The position numbers and the translations under genes are program-made. A DNA stretch of 14,231 nucleotides from Acidobacteriota bacterium (lineage in GTDB: Bacteria; Acidobacteriota; Vicinamibacteria; Vicinamibacterales; 2-12-FULL-66-21). Each line of letters begins with the position of its first letter. Position 1 is the stretch's first letter. The DNA lies in contig JACDBQ010000326.1 in NCBI GenBank assembly GCA_013694845.1, positions 1 through 14,231 of the forward strand, in the 5' to 3' direction. Shown one piece after another: positions 1 to 8,104 of this stretch. Under the pieces are notes generated by a model. That model made no database searches. It had not been told where the DNA came from and worked only from the letters and a program-made list of their open reading frames with translations.

Positions 1-1
1 A

Positions 2-1078
2 TCGAGCGCCATCTTCATCGCGCTCTCCTGCGGCCTGGTGGTCGCGAGCCTGGCTGCGGGGTACGCGCTCGATCGATACGGCAAGAAGGTCGTTCTCTGC
101 AGCGCCGTCAGCCTGGTGATCGTGTCGCTGGTGCTGCTCGAAGGGGTCGCCACGCTTCCGGTCATGGCTTTTCTCGCGTTCTGTCTTGGAGCCGGCGGCA
201 GCGCCGTCGTCACCGGTGCGCACGCATTGATCGCGGACCTCAATCCCACGCATCGGGCGGCCTCGCTGAATCTGCTGGACGTCTTCTTCGGCATCGGCGC
301 CTTTGTGACGCCATTCGCGATCGTCCCGCTGCAGGCGCGCGGCGGTCTTGCCGCAGTTTTGTTCACGCTCGCCGGGCTGGCGGCGGTCGTTCTCGTCTAC
401 CTGCTCGCCACCACGTTCCCGGCGCCGATGCAGGGGCGCGGCTTTGCGTTCGCAGATGCCGCCGCCGTGGCGCGCTCTCCGTTATTTCTCGTACCGGCAT
501 TGATCGTGTTCCTTTATGTCGGGACGGAGCAGTCGGTGTGGGACTGGCAGATCACCTACTTCATGCGTCAGCTCTCAATGGACAATGTGGCGGCCGCCCG
601 GGTCCTCTCCATCTTTCCCATCGCGATCATGCTGGGCCGGCTCGGCACGAACCGTCTGCTGATGCGGGTGTCGCCGACGCCGGTACTGCTCGTCAGCACG
701 ATCGGCGCAACCGTGTGTTTCGCAGTCGTGATGCTGGCGACCACGGCGGGGTTCGCTGCGGCGGCGCTGCTCGTATGCGGTCTCTTCATGGCCAGCATTT
801 TTCCGACGGCGCTGGGTATTGTCAGCAGCCGCTTTCCGACCGCATCGGGGACGGCGATGGGGCTGGCAATCACCGGCGGGTGGCTGGGATCGGTGGCGGT
901 CTCCCCCCTGTTCGGGTGGGTGGCGCAGCAGACCGATTTCTCGCGTGCGTATCTGGTGATCGTCGGCTCCGCGGCCGTGATGGCGATCAGTGTCGTATGG
1001 CTGGCACGGCAAGGCAGGGCGGGGGAGATTGAGCAGGCGGGCGCCGGCACGGCGCACCGCGAGGCAGGAGTGGGGTGA
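2..1078 (+). CDS. MFS sugar permease, FHS (fucose/glucose permease)-like, 5'-truncated by window start
   Basis: Inner-membrane secondary transporter of the major facilitator superfamily. The open frame enters from the left edge, so the true start and most of TM1 are missing; about 358 residues are visible. The MFS signature loop LDRYGKKVVL lies between TM2 and TM3, and a weaker second-half copy (GRLGTNRLLMR) lies in the middle of the protein. Long Ala/Val/Leu-rich hydrophobic segments follow through the chain. The segment GLFMASIFPTALGIVSSRF, followed by a Gly-rich helix (GTAMGLAITGGWLG), resembles the C-terminal half of FHS-type sugar permeases. The tail after the last helix is short and charged. 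The TonB-dependent receptor follows 70 nt downstream on the same strand. Substrate cannot be read from sequence; a cyclitol, keto-inositol or sugar is inferred from the iol genes downstream. MFS assignment is firm, FHS subfamily less so. Confidence 0.88.
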   Translation, partial: SSAIFIALSCGLVVASLAAGYALDRYGKKVVLCSAVSLVIVSLVLLEGVATLPVMAFLAFCLGAGGSAVVTGAHALIADLNPTHRAASLNLLDVFFGIGAFVTPFAIVPLQARGGLAAVLFTLAGLAAVVLVYLLATTFPAPMQGRGFAFADAAAVARSPLFLVPALIVFLYVGTEQSVWDWQITYFMRQLSMDNVAAARVLSIFPIAIMLGRLGTNRLLMRVSPTPVLLVSTIGATVCFAVVMLATTAGFAAAALLVCGLFMASIFPTALGIVSSRFPTASGTAMGLAITGGWLGSVAVSPLFGWVAQQTDFSRAYLVIVGSAAVMAISVVWLARQGRAGEIEQAGAGTAHREAGVG

Positions 1079-1082
1079 ACGA

Positions 1083-1101
1083 CGGGGGGGACACGCCCCC
1101 G
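1083..1101 (+). other. Short GC-only stem-loop in the permease-receptor spacer
   Basis: Six G/C pairs (CGGGGG with CCCCCG) enclose a 7-nt loop just after the permease stop codon. There is no T-run after it, so it is not a convincing intrinsic terminator. It could be a weak pause or stability element, or chance in GC-rich DNA. Confidence 0.25.
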
Positions 1102-1136
1102 GCAGCGGCAACGGCGGCGACTCATATGACTCATCC

Positions 1137-1142
1137 AAGGAG
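1137..1142 (+). promoter_or_regulatory. Shine-Dalgarno AAGGAG that fixes the receptor start
   Basis: AAGGAG sits 6 nt before the ATG at 1149. It supports that start over in-frame upstream codons that would overlap the permease gene. The chosen start also puts a signal peptide directly at the N-terminus. Confidence 0.8.
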
Positions 1143-1148
1143 CAGGCA

Positions 1149-4100
1149 ATGAACGCAATGTTACGCGGGATCACGGCAGTGCCGTTCGTCTTCGCGCTGG
1201 TACTCGGCGCTGCGTCGGCTTCGGCGCAGACGGATACGGCGTCGATCGTCGGAACGGTCAAGGACCAGTCCGGGGGGGTGCTGCCCGGTGTCACGGTGAC
1301 CGCCACGCAGGCGGCCACGAATGTCGTCGCGACGGTGCTCACGAACGACTCGGGACAGTTCGTGTTTCCGGGCCTGAAGATCGGCACCTACACGGTGACC
1401 GCCGAGCTCCAGGGTTTCAAGCGTGCGGTGCACCCCGACGTAACCCTGAACGTCCAGAACCGCGCCGCCGTGACCTTCACGATGGAGGTTGGACAGCTTG
1501 CCGAAGAGATTATCGTCAAGGGAGGAACCGAGCTGCTCCAGACGACCTCGGCCAACATCGGTTATTCGGTCGATGAGCGCCAGTTAAAGGATCTGCCGCT
1601 GCTGGGCCGCCGGTACGCCGAGCTCGCCTTCCTCGCGCCTGGCGTTGTCAACGCGCCGGGCGGCATCACCAGCCGTGGCGAAGACACCTTCTTCAATGCG
1701 AACGGCAACTTCGCCACCTGGAACAACTTCCTGCTCGACGGTGCCGACAACAACTCGGGATCGACGAATCTGCAGGAACGCAGCACGCAGGTCGTGCAGC
1801 CACCGGTTGACGCCTTGCAGGAATTCAGGGTGCAGACGCGGACCTACACGGCGGAATTCGGCAAGGCGGCCGGGGCGATCATCAACGCGTCGATCAAGCA
1901 GGGGACGAACGCCTTCCGGGGTAGCGCCTTCGAGTTCTTCCGCGACGAAGCGTTCAACTCGAACCTCTGGGAGAACGAACGCGCCGGTCGTGCGAAGGGT
2001 AAATTCAACCAGCACATTCCCGGCGTCACGTTCGGCGGGCCGCTGGTGCGCGGTCGGACGTTCTTTTTCGGGGACTATCAGGCAACGCGCACGGAAAAGG
2101 CCGAGACCAATCAGTCCACCGTCCCGACGCCGCTGATGCGGCTGGGAAATCTGTCGGAGATCAACCGCGCACTGCGGACCTCCCCCTTTATCCCGGACGG
2201 GTGCATCGACCCGGTGTCCAAGATCATCAGCCCGTCCTGCATCGACCCGGTAGCGGCGAAAATCCTGGCGTTGTATCCGCAGCCGAACATCGCATCGGAG
2301 ATCGCCAAGCACGGAACGCCGAACTCCTTTGGCCTTCCGAACTACATCTCCCAGGGGATCCTGAAAAGCAATATCGATCAGTTCGATGTGCGGGTCGACA
2401 ACGCCTTTCCCGCGGGCAATGACCAGTTGTTCGGCCGCTACAGCTACATGAACACGCGACGGCGCGAACCCACGTCCCTGGATAATCCGGTGGCGTCGGG
2501 CAACTTCGGGAGCGATATCGACATCCTCGGCCAGAACGCAGTAGCCGGCTGGTCGCATGTCTTCGGCAAGTCACTCGTCAGCGAGTTCCGCAGCTCGTGG
2601 AATCGCGTCGGCTCCAGCTCCGTGCACCCCGCGTTTGGCCTGAACACGAACGCCGAGATCGGGCTGCGCGGTGTCCCGCAGGATCCCCGCTTCAGCGGCG
2701 GTATCCCCCACACCAACATCGGCGGTGTCAGCCGCATCGGCGGGCCCTTCTTCCGGCCGCAGTTCCAGACGTCGCAGGTGTTCCAGTTCGCCGAGAACCT
2801 CACCTGGACGCGCAGTAATCACAGCTTCAAGTTCGGCCTCGAGCGTCGCCGGGACATCGTCGACTACATCGATTTGCGCGCGCTGAACGGGCTCTTGGGC
2901 TTCTCGGACAATCGATACACGAACAGCGGCTACGGAGATTTTCTCCTGGGGCTGGCAGACTCACAGGGTTTAACCCTGTTCCACGAGGCCAACCTCTATA
3001 GCGATGGCTGGCAGGGTTACGCCCAGGATTCCTGGCGAATTACGCCGGAGCTGACGTTCGACTACGGCGCCCGTTACGAGTTTTTCACGCCGAGCCAGGC
3101 ACGTGATAACAAGCTGACGAATATCGATCCGGCGACTGGCCAGATCATCACCGCGAAAAATGAGGGCAGTCTCTACGACCGGACCCTCATCAGACCGGAC
3201 CGCAATGACTTCGCGCCCCGCGTCGGCCTCGCCTACCATCCGATGGCGCGTCTGGTCCTCCGGGGCGGGTACGGCATCTTCTATCAGCAGCAGGATCGGT
3301 ACGGAAGCGAGAGCCAGCTCGCGCTCAACCCGCCGCAGCTGATCGACGTCAACCTGAACGCCAACTCCGCCGCCGACGCTCCGGTGATGATTCTGCGCAA
3401 TGGCTTCGCGCCGGTCTCGGCGGCCAACGTCAACCCCACCGCGGTGCAGTGGCGCATTCAGGATCCTGATCAGAACACTCCCACCGTTCAGCAGTTCAGT
3501 GTCGGTCCGGAGTTCCAGATCAGCCGCGGCATGGTCGCTGGTGTCGACTACGTCGGAAACATCACCCGCAATGGCCGCAAGCTCCGGAACCTGAATCAGG
3601 GGATCATCAATCCGGGCAACGTGGTCGTGTATCCCTACGCGCAATATGGGTTTGGCAGCGCCTATCTGGAGCAGATTGCAACCGATGGCTACGCCGACTA
3701 CCACTCGTTGCAGGTGCGGCTGCAGCGCCGGCTCAGCGCGGGGCTGGCGTTCACGTCGTCGTTCACCTATTCCAGGGCACGTGGCAACTTCCTCGACCAT
3801 CTCAGCGCTGGAGGAGGTGCGACCGGAAACACCCCGCTGAATGCCTACGAGCCGGATCGGGACTACGGGCCGCTGCCGTTCGACGTGCCACGCCGCTGGG
3901 TCACCAGCTTCATTTACGAGCTCCCGATCGGCGACAAGCGTGCCTTCAACCCTGGCGGTGTGATCGGTGCGATCGCACGCAACTGGTCGGTGAACGGCCT
4001 TCTCGCGCTCAGCGATGGGCGGCCCTTCTCGATCGGCGCCAACAACGTAGCGAATACGGGGCCAGGGCGGACGTCGCGGGCCAACTGCACCGGCGATGCG

Positions 4101-4421
4101 GTACCTGACGGCTTCGACCAGACCATCGATCGCTGGTTCGACACCGCCGCCTTCGCCGTACCTGCGGCGTTTACCTACGGCAACTGCGGCTACAACTCGG
4201 TGCGAGGGCCGGGCTTCAAGAACACGAACATGTCGGTGTTCCGTTCATTCCCGCGGGGCAATCAGCGGCTGGAGTTCCGGTTGGAGGTCTTCAACGTCTT
4301 CAATTGGGTCAATTACGGTTTCCCCGCGTCGAGCGTCTCGAACCCGACAACCTTCGGCAGGATCACCAGTTCGCTCGGCGATCCACGCGAGATGCAGATG
4401 GCGATCAAGTTCTACTTCTAG
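1149..4421 (+). CDS. TonB-dependent outer-membrane receptor, Oar-like, with carboxypeptidase-regulatory-like N-domain
   Basis: Predicted 1090-residue outer-membrane active transporter that would take up a large or scarce substrate using energy from TonB/ExbBD. Residues 1-26 form a signal peptide with cleavage near ASASA-QTD. Residues about 30-110 are a carboxypeptidase-regulatory-like beta-sandwich (motif TVKDQSGGVLPGVTVTAT). Residues about 115-255 form the plug, including the NFLLDGADNN and ALQEFRVQT segments typical of Oar-like receptors. The rest is a beta-barrel ending in a terminal Phe (IKFYF), as outer-membrane barrels do. Length and architecture match the large Oar-like receptors abundant in Acidobacteriota. 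No SusD-type partner is visible. It lies between a permease and iolB, which suggests uptake of the substrate processed by this cluster. The ligand is not readable. A strong stem-loop follows its stop, so it may be expressed at a different level from the downstream genes. Confidence 0.95.
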   Translation: MNAMLRGITAVPFVFALVLGAASASAQTDTASIVGTVKDQSGGVLPGVTVTATQAATNVVATVLTNDSGQFVFPGLKIGTYTVTAELQGFKRAVHPDVTLNVQNRAAVTFTMEVGQLAEEIIVKGGTELLQTTSANIGYSVDERQLKDLPLLGRRYAELAFLAPGVVNAPGGITSRGEDTFFNANGNFATWNNFLLDGADNNSGSTNLQERSTQVVQPPVDALQEFRVQTRTYTAEFGKAAGAIINASIKQGTNAFRGSAFEFFRDEAFNSNLWENERAGRAKGKFNQHIPGVTFGGPLVRGRTFFFGDYQATRTEKAETNQSTVPTPLMRLGNLSEINRALRTSPFIPDGCIDPVSKIISPSCIDPVAAKILALYPQPNIASEIAKHGTPNSFGLPNYISQGILKSNIDQFDVRVDNAFPAGNDQLFGRYSYMNTRRREPTSLDNPVASGNFGSDIDILGQNAVAGWSHVFGKSLVSEFRSSWNRVGSSSVHPAFGLNTNAEIGLRGVPQDPRFSGGIPHTNIGGVSRIGGPFFRPQFQTSQVFQFAENLTWTRSNHSFKFGLERRRDIVDYIDLRALNGLLGFSDNRYTNSGYGDFLLGLADSQGLTLFHEANLYSDGWQGYAQDSWRITPELTFDYGARYEFFTPSQARDNKLTNIDPATGQIITAKNEGSLYDRTLIRPDRNDFAPRVGLAYHPMARLVLRGGYGIFYQQQDRYGSESQLALNPPQLIDVNLNANSAADAPVMILRNGFAPVSAANVNPTAVQWRIQDPDQNTPTVQQFSVGPEFQISRGMVAGVDYVGNITRNGRKLRNLNQGIINPGNVVVYPYAQYGFGSAYLEQIATDGYADYHSLQVRLQRRLSAGLAFTSSFTYSRARGNFLDHLSAGGGATGNTPLNAYEPDRDYGPLPFDVPRRWVTSFIYELPIGDKRAFNPGGVIGAIARNWSVNGLLALSDGRPFSIGANNVANTGPGRTSRANCTGDAVPDGFDQTIDRWFDTAAFAVPAAFTYGNCGYNSVRGPGFKNTNMSVFRSFPRGNQRLEFRLEVFNVFNWVNYGFPASSVSNPTTFGRITSSLGDPREMQMAIKFYF

Positions 4422-4434
4422 CGGTCGGTTCCAG

Positions 4435-4468
4435 CTTTCAGCTGCCGGCTGGTACCGGCAGCTGAGAG
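4435..4468 (+). terminator. 14-bp stem-loop after the receptor gene (possible terminator or mRNA processing/stability hairpin)
   Basis: Arm 4435-4448 pairs with arm 4455-4468 around the 6-nt loop CTGGTA: 13 Watson-Crick pairs and one G-U, with no bulge. The structure starts 14 nt after the receptor stop codon. No T-run follows (the next bases are ACGAAAACG), so a classical Rho-independent terminator is not supported. An attenuating or 3'-protecting hairpin separating receptor mRNA from the catabolic genes fits equally well. Confidence 0.6.
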
Positions 4469-4488
4469 ACGAAAACGATTCGCGCCAT

Positions 4489-4500
4489 CGCTGGCCAGCG
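4489..4500. promoter_or_regulatory. Perfect 12-bp palindrome before iolB, possible operator
   Basis: CGCTGGCCAGCG reads the same on both strands and lies 17 nt before the iolB start, in the only non-coding stretch between receptor and catabolic genes. The position would suit an operator, but no promoter boxes can be recognised and no second copy was noticed in the window. In GC-rich DNA a single 12-mer palindrome may be chance. Confidence 0.3.
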
Positions 4501-4517
4501 CGGCCCAGAACATTGCC

Positions 4518-5390
4518 ATGAAGAACAGTTTGCTGAAATCGAGGCAGCTCGCCCCCGGAGACTCAGGTGTGCTGCTGGACGTCACCCCGCGCCAGGCGGG
4601 GTGGTCGTTGATTCGATTTACGGTCCGGCGAATCGCGGCGGGGACGACGCAGATCGTGCGTGCGCGTGGGGAAGAATGCTGCGTGGTCCTGCTTCGCGGC
4701 GGCGGCGAGGTGTCGATCGACGGCGGAACTTCGCAGCCCTTCGGTCCGCGGCAGGACGTGTTCGCGAGTTATCCGCATGCCGTCTACGTTCCAGACGGGC
4801 ATGCGGTGTCGGTCCGCGCCCTCCAGACAACCGAAATTGCGGAGTGCCGGGCGCGCTCCGACAAGAGGCTCGATCCGACAATGGTGCGCCCGGAGGACTG
4901 CGGCTACGAGATCCGAGGGGGAGGGAACGCCACGCGGCAGATCATCGACATCCTGCCCCCGGGATTCGCGGCGGACCGCCTGCTTATTTGTGAGGTGTTC
5001 ACACCAGGAGGCAACTGGTCCAGCTATCCCCCGCACAAGCACGACGTCGACAACCCGCCCGAGGAAGTCGACCTCGAAGAAACCTACTACTACCGGATGC
5101 GCTCGCCGGACGCCTACGGGTTTCAGCGGCTCTATACGGCCGACGGATCCCGCGACACGACGCTCAAAGTGGAGGACGGTGACCTGGTGCTGATCAGGGA
5201 CGGCTACCATCCGTTCGTCACGGCCTATGGGTACGACGCCTATTACCTCAACGTGCTCGCCGGGACACACCGGTCCATGGCGGCGAGTGACGACCCCCGC
5301 TACGCCGCCCTGCGCCGCTCCTGGCCGCCGCCCGACCCGCGTACCCCCGTCGTCCCGCGTCCAGGGACGACCCAGGCCGGTCAAGACTGA
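4518..5390 (+). CDS. iolB: 5-deoxy-glucuronate isomerase (IolB)
   Basis: Cytoplasmic isomerase converting 5-deoxy-D-glucuronate, the product of IolD, to 2-deoxy-5-keto-D-gluconate (DKG) in myo-inositol catabolism. The 290-residue protein is a cupin, close to the usual family length of about 270. The diagnostic IolB core is present: NWSSYPPHKHD with His173 and His175, then EEVDLEETYYYR with Glu188, and His231 in DGYHPF. These are the metal-binding positions of the C-terminal cupin. The N-terminal half carries the second, degenerate cupin. A WPPPDPR tail, typical of IolB, is followed by about 18 extra Pro-rich residues. No signal peptide is seen. The ATG at 4518 lacks an obvious Shine-Dalgarno, but no better start precedes it in the spacer. 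The next gene begins 7 nt after its stop, and iolD lies 3.3 kb downstream, supporting the assignment. Confidence 0.95.
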   Translation: MKNSLLKSRQLAPGDSGVLLDVTPRQAGWSLIRFTVRRIAAGTTQIVRARGEECCVVLLRGGGEVSIDGGTSQPFGPRQDVFASYPHAVYVPDGHAVSVRALQTTEIAECRARSDKRLDPTMVRPEDCGYEIRGGGNATRQIIDILPPGFAADRLLICEVFTPGGNWSSYPPHKHDVDNPPEEVDLEETYYYRMRSPDAYGFQRLYTADGSRDTTLKVEDGDLVLIRDGYHPFVTAYGYDAYYLNVLAGTHRSMAASDDPRYAALRRSWPPPDPRTPVVPRPGTTQAGQD

Positions 5391-5397
5391 GGACCAC

Positions 5398-6786
5398 ATG
5401 ACTGATCAACGAGTCCCCCGCCGCAAATTCATGTCGCAGACAAGCCGCGCTGCCGCCGCAGCCGCTGTGCTGGGCCCGGGACCGCTCCTGAAGGCTTTTA
5501 CCCAGGGTTCGGCCGCCGACACGGTGCGGATCGGCGTCATCGGCTTCGGTGTGCAGGGGCTCAATGATGCGACGGCGGCGCTCCGCGTGCCGAACGTGAA
5601 GGTGGTGGCGGCTGCGTCCTGCTACGACGGGCACCTGGATCGCGCGCGCGAACTCCTCGGTGAGGGCCCCCTGCTGACGCGCGACTATCGACGGATCCTC
5701 GACGACACGTCGATTGACGCCGTCATCGTCTCGACACCGGATCACTGGCACAGTCGCATCTGCCTCGATGCCATTGCCGCGGGCAAGGACGTGTACTGCG
5801 AGAAGCCCCTGACGCATCGCCTTGAAGAAGGGGACGCGCTCGTCAAGGCGGTGCGGGCAAGCAAACAGATCTTTCAGGTCGGGAGCCAGCACACCAGTTC
5901 CCCCTCGATCATCGAGGCGAAGCAGTTAATAGCCGACGGCGTGCTTGGCCAGGTGACGCAGGTCAAAGCGTCCTGGGACACCAACAGCGACATCAGCGCC
6001 TGGGTGAAACCGATTCCTCCGAACGCGTCGGAAAAGACAGTCGACTGGGCGCGCTTTCAGGGGTTGGCGCCGAAGCGGCCGTTCGATCCGCGCCGGGTCT
6101 TCCGCTGGAGAACCTACCGCGAGTATGGCGAGGGGCTGGCCGGCGACGTTCTGGTGCACATCATCACCGCCGTGCACTTCATGTTGAATCTCCAGGCGCC
6201 CACCGTAGGCACCGCGGTGGGCGGCCGCCTGCGCTGGAAGGACGACCGCAACGTCTACGATACGATCACCGGCGGCTGGGAGTATCCGGAAGGAGTCGTC
6301 ACGGTGCTGGGCGCCACCCAGAACAACAATTACGACGGCACGGGGATCCGCATCATGGGCTCGAAGGCGACGATGGTCATGACCTTCGGCACCTATACCG
6401 TCTACGAAGAGAACGACGAGTCGAACTGGCGCTACACGACCAACGTGTGGCCGAAGGCGCTTCGCGAGGAGTTCTGGGCCGGCAAGGGGCTGCAGGTCAA
6501 CCCGGATCCGCTCGCGGCCCCCCCCGTGCGGGCGCCACGCAAGGTTCTCCACCAGTTCGAGGCGCCGCCAGCCGGCGATCAGCGTCGGCGTTCCCCTCAC
6601 ATGGAACATTTCGTTGGGTGCGTCCGGTCGCGCAAGCAGCCGGTGCAGGACGTATCAATGGGCAATGACGCGGCGATTGCCGCGCACCTGGCAAACCTCG
6701 CCTACTTCAACAAGAAGACCATGCGCTACGACCGTGCGTCGCGCAAGCTGCTGACGCCGGTTGAGACGACGGCCGCTCATGAGTGA
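5398..6786 (+). CDS. Tat-exported Gfo/Idh/MocA oxidoreductase, catalytically intact (inositol dehydrogenase-like)
   Basis: Predicted NAD(P)-dependent dehydrogenase of 462 residues, probably periplasmic. A twin-arginine signal (PRRKFM at 7-12, then an Ala-rich hydrophobic stretch to about residue 40) precedes the mature chain. The Rossmann motif GVIGFGVQG is at 46-54. Asp77 at the end of the second strand hints at NAD preference. EKP with Lys136 is present, and Asp250 and His254 (DVLVH) occupy the usual family catalytic positions. The family includes myo-inositol 2-dehydrogenase (IolG) and the Tat-exported glucose-fructose oxidoreductase of Zymomonas. The GAGGA ribosome-binding sequence and the ATG at 5398 lie directly after the iolB stop, indicating one operon. 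It overlaps the next gene, a paralogue, by 8 nt. Inositol or an inositol conjugate is inferred as substrate from iolB and iolD; another sugar is possible. An exported enzyme of this family may keep its nucleotide tightly bound. Confidence 0.9.
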   Translation: MTDQRVPRRKFMSQTSRAAAAAAVLGPGPLLKAFTQGSAADTVRIGVIGFGVQGLNDATAALRVPNVKVVAAASCYDGHLDRARELLGEGPLLTRDYRRILDDTSIDAVIVSTPDHWHSRICLDAIAAGKDVYCEKPLTHRLEEGDALVKAVRASKQIFQVGSQHTSSPSIIEAKQLIADGVLGQVTQVKASWDTNSDISAWVKPIPPNASEKTVDWARFQGLAPKRPFDPRRVFRWRTYREYGEGLAGDVLVHIITAVHFMLNLQAPTVGTAVGGRLRWKDDRNVYDTITGGWEYPEGVVTVLGATQNNNYDGTGIRIMGSKATMVMTFGTYTVYEENDESNWRYTTNVWPKALREEFWAGKGLQVNPDPLAAPPVRAPRKVLHQFEAPPAGDQRRRSPHMEHFVGCVRSRKQPVQDVSMGNDAAIAAHLANLAYFNKKTMRYDRASRKLLTPVETTAAHE

Positions 6787-8104
6787 ACCGTCCACGGCGG
6801 CGGGTCGCCGCACGTTCATCAGGCAGGCCACTACACCTCTCGCGCGTGCGATGGCGGCGGCGCAGGCGGCGGCGCCTCCTCGGCAACGCCCGGGCGCGCC
6901 CCGGGTCCGGCTCGCCATCATCGGCTTCGGCCACCAGGGGGGACGCCTGGCCGCTGCCGCGATGAGTATCGCCGGCGCCGAGCTGGTAGGGGTGGCGGAT
7001 CTGTACGACGGCCGTCTCGAACGGGCGCGCGAAGTAGCCGGGCCGACGATCCAGGCAGTGAAGGACTACCGGCAGATCCTGGAGCGGCGGGACCTGGCGG
7101 GTGTGATCGTCGCCACCCCTGATCACTGGCACGTACCGATCGTCAGGGACGCGATTGCCGCCGGTAAGGACGTGTACTGCGAAGCCCCTGTCATTCATCG
7201 AGCCGACGAGCTCGCCTTGCTTCTGCAAACGGTCCCGGCCGATCGCATCGTGCAGGGGGGCGGTGGCTTGATCTCTTCTCCGCTTTTCATCGCAGCACGC
7301 GATCTCGTGGCGCAGGGGAGGCTCGGTCGCATCGTCGAGGCGCGCGCCGCGTGGGACAGCAGTACGTCGCTCGGTGCCTGGCAGTCCCCGTTTCCCCCTG
7401 ACGCATCCCCGGAATCGATCGACTATGCCGCTTTCGTGCGAGCGGGCGCCGGGCCCTCTCCCACCTTTGACCTGCACCGTTTCTTCAGGTGGCGCCGCTA
7501 CCGGCAGTTCGGGTCCGGTCTCGCCGGCGCGCGCCTTGCGCCGCTGCTGACGGCTCTGCACTGGCTGGTGGGAGCGGGGATTCCAGTGAAGGTGACTGGC
7601 GCCGGTGCGCTGCATCGCTGGAAGGACGGGCGCGACGTGCCGGACACGCTGTCCGGCGTCCTCGAATACGAGGAGCAGCTGAGTATCCATGTTTCAGCCT
7701 CGCAGAGCGGATCCGCACCGGGAGACATCCGCATCTGCGGTACAGAGGCCTCCCTGGTCATCCGCGATCGCGAGCTGCTGCTGGAAGCCCCGCCGCAGAC
7801 GGAACCCTTCTCTGACGTTGGCGAGACCTGGGCCAAAGAACAGCGCGACTGGTTCTACATGATGCACGGCATGACGCCCCAGGGACAGGTGCGCGGCACG
7901 CCAGCGGTGGAGCGGACCGTAGAGCGCTACGAGCTGCCGGTGTCTGCGGCCGCGAGCAGCCCCATTGCCGAGTTCATCGACTGCGTGCGGACCCGCCGGG
8001 CGCCGCGTGAAACCCTGAAGCTTGCGGCCGAAGCTGCAGCGGCCGCGCTACAGGTGGATGAAGCCGCGACACGGGCGCGCGCGATCACGCGGGTGAGAGC
8101 ATGA
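6779..8104 (+). CDS. Gfo/Idh/MocA paralogue lacking all three catalytic residues (probable pseudoenzyme), Tat-type signal
   Basis: A 441-residue homologue of the preceding protein, colinear with it. It has a twin-arginine motif (GRRTFIR at 9-15) and Ala-rich export region, then Rossmann motif AIIGFGHQG (46-54) and Asp77 in the same place. The segment around TPDHWH (113-118) and AIAAGKDVYCE (125-135) is nearly identical to the paralogue. However, the EKP lysine is Ala136 (EAP), the catalytic Asp is Ala251, and the catalytic His is Pro255 (GARLAP against GDVLVH). The dinucleotide fold is kept while the active site is gone, so a non-catalytic partner or binding subunit is more likely than a dehydrogenase. 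The open, undamaged frame and normal codon use argue against simple decay. It starts 8 nt inside the upstream gene and overlaps the cytochrome gene by 4 nt (ATGA), so all three are probably translationally coupled. Family assignment is firm; loss of activity is inferred. Confidence 0.9.
   Translation: MSEPSTAAGRRTFIRQATTPLARAMAAAQAAAPPRQRPGAPRVRLAIIGFGHQGGRLAAAAMSIAGAELVGVADLYDGRLERAREVAGPTIQAVKDYRQILERRDLAGVIVATPDHWHVPIVRDAIAAGKDVYCEAPVIHRADELALLLQTVPADRIVQGGGGLISSPLFIAARDLVAQGRLGRIVEARAAWDSSTSLGAWQSPFPPDASPESIDYAAFVRAGAGPSPTFDLHRFFRWRRYRQFGSGLAGARLAPLLTALHWLVGAGIPVKVTGAGALHRWKDGRDVPDTLSGVLEYEEQLSIHVSASQSGSAPGDIRICGTEASLVIRDRELLLEAPPQTEPFSDVGETWAKEQRDWFYMMHGMTPQGQVRGTPAVERTVERYELPVSAAASSPIAEFIDCVRTRRAPRETLKLAAEAAAAALQVDEAATRARAITRVRA

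Noticed and set aside
990..1148. An upstream in-frame extension of the TonB receptor into the permease gene
   Set aside because: It would overlap the permease by about 90 nt, bury the signal peptide and ignore the good AAGGAG ribosome-binding site before 1149.
1126..1152. Eight-codon leader reading frame whose TGA overlaps the receptor ATG (ATGA)
   Set aside because: No ribosome-binding site precedes it and the peptide has no recognisable attenuator content; most likely chance. The nearby ACTCAT direct repeat is equally short.
5227..5397. Upstream extension of the first Gfo/Idh/MocA gene into iolB
   Set aside because: The extension is the shadow of iolB in another frame; ATG 5398 has a ribosome-binding sequence and places the Tat signal at the N-terminus.
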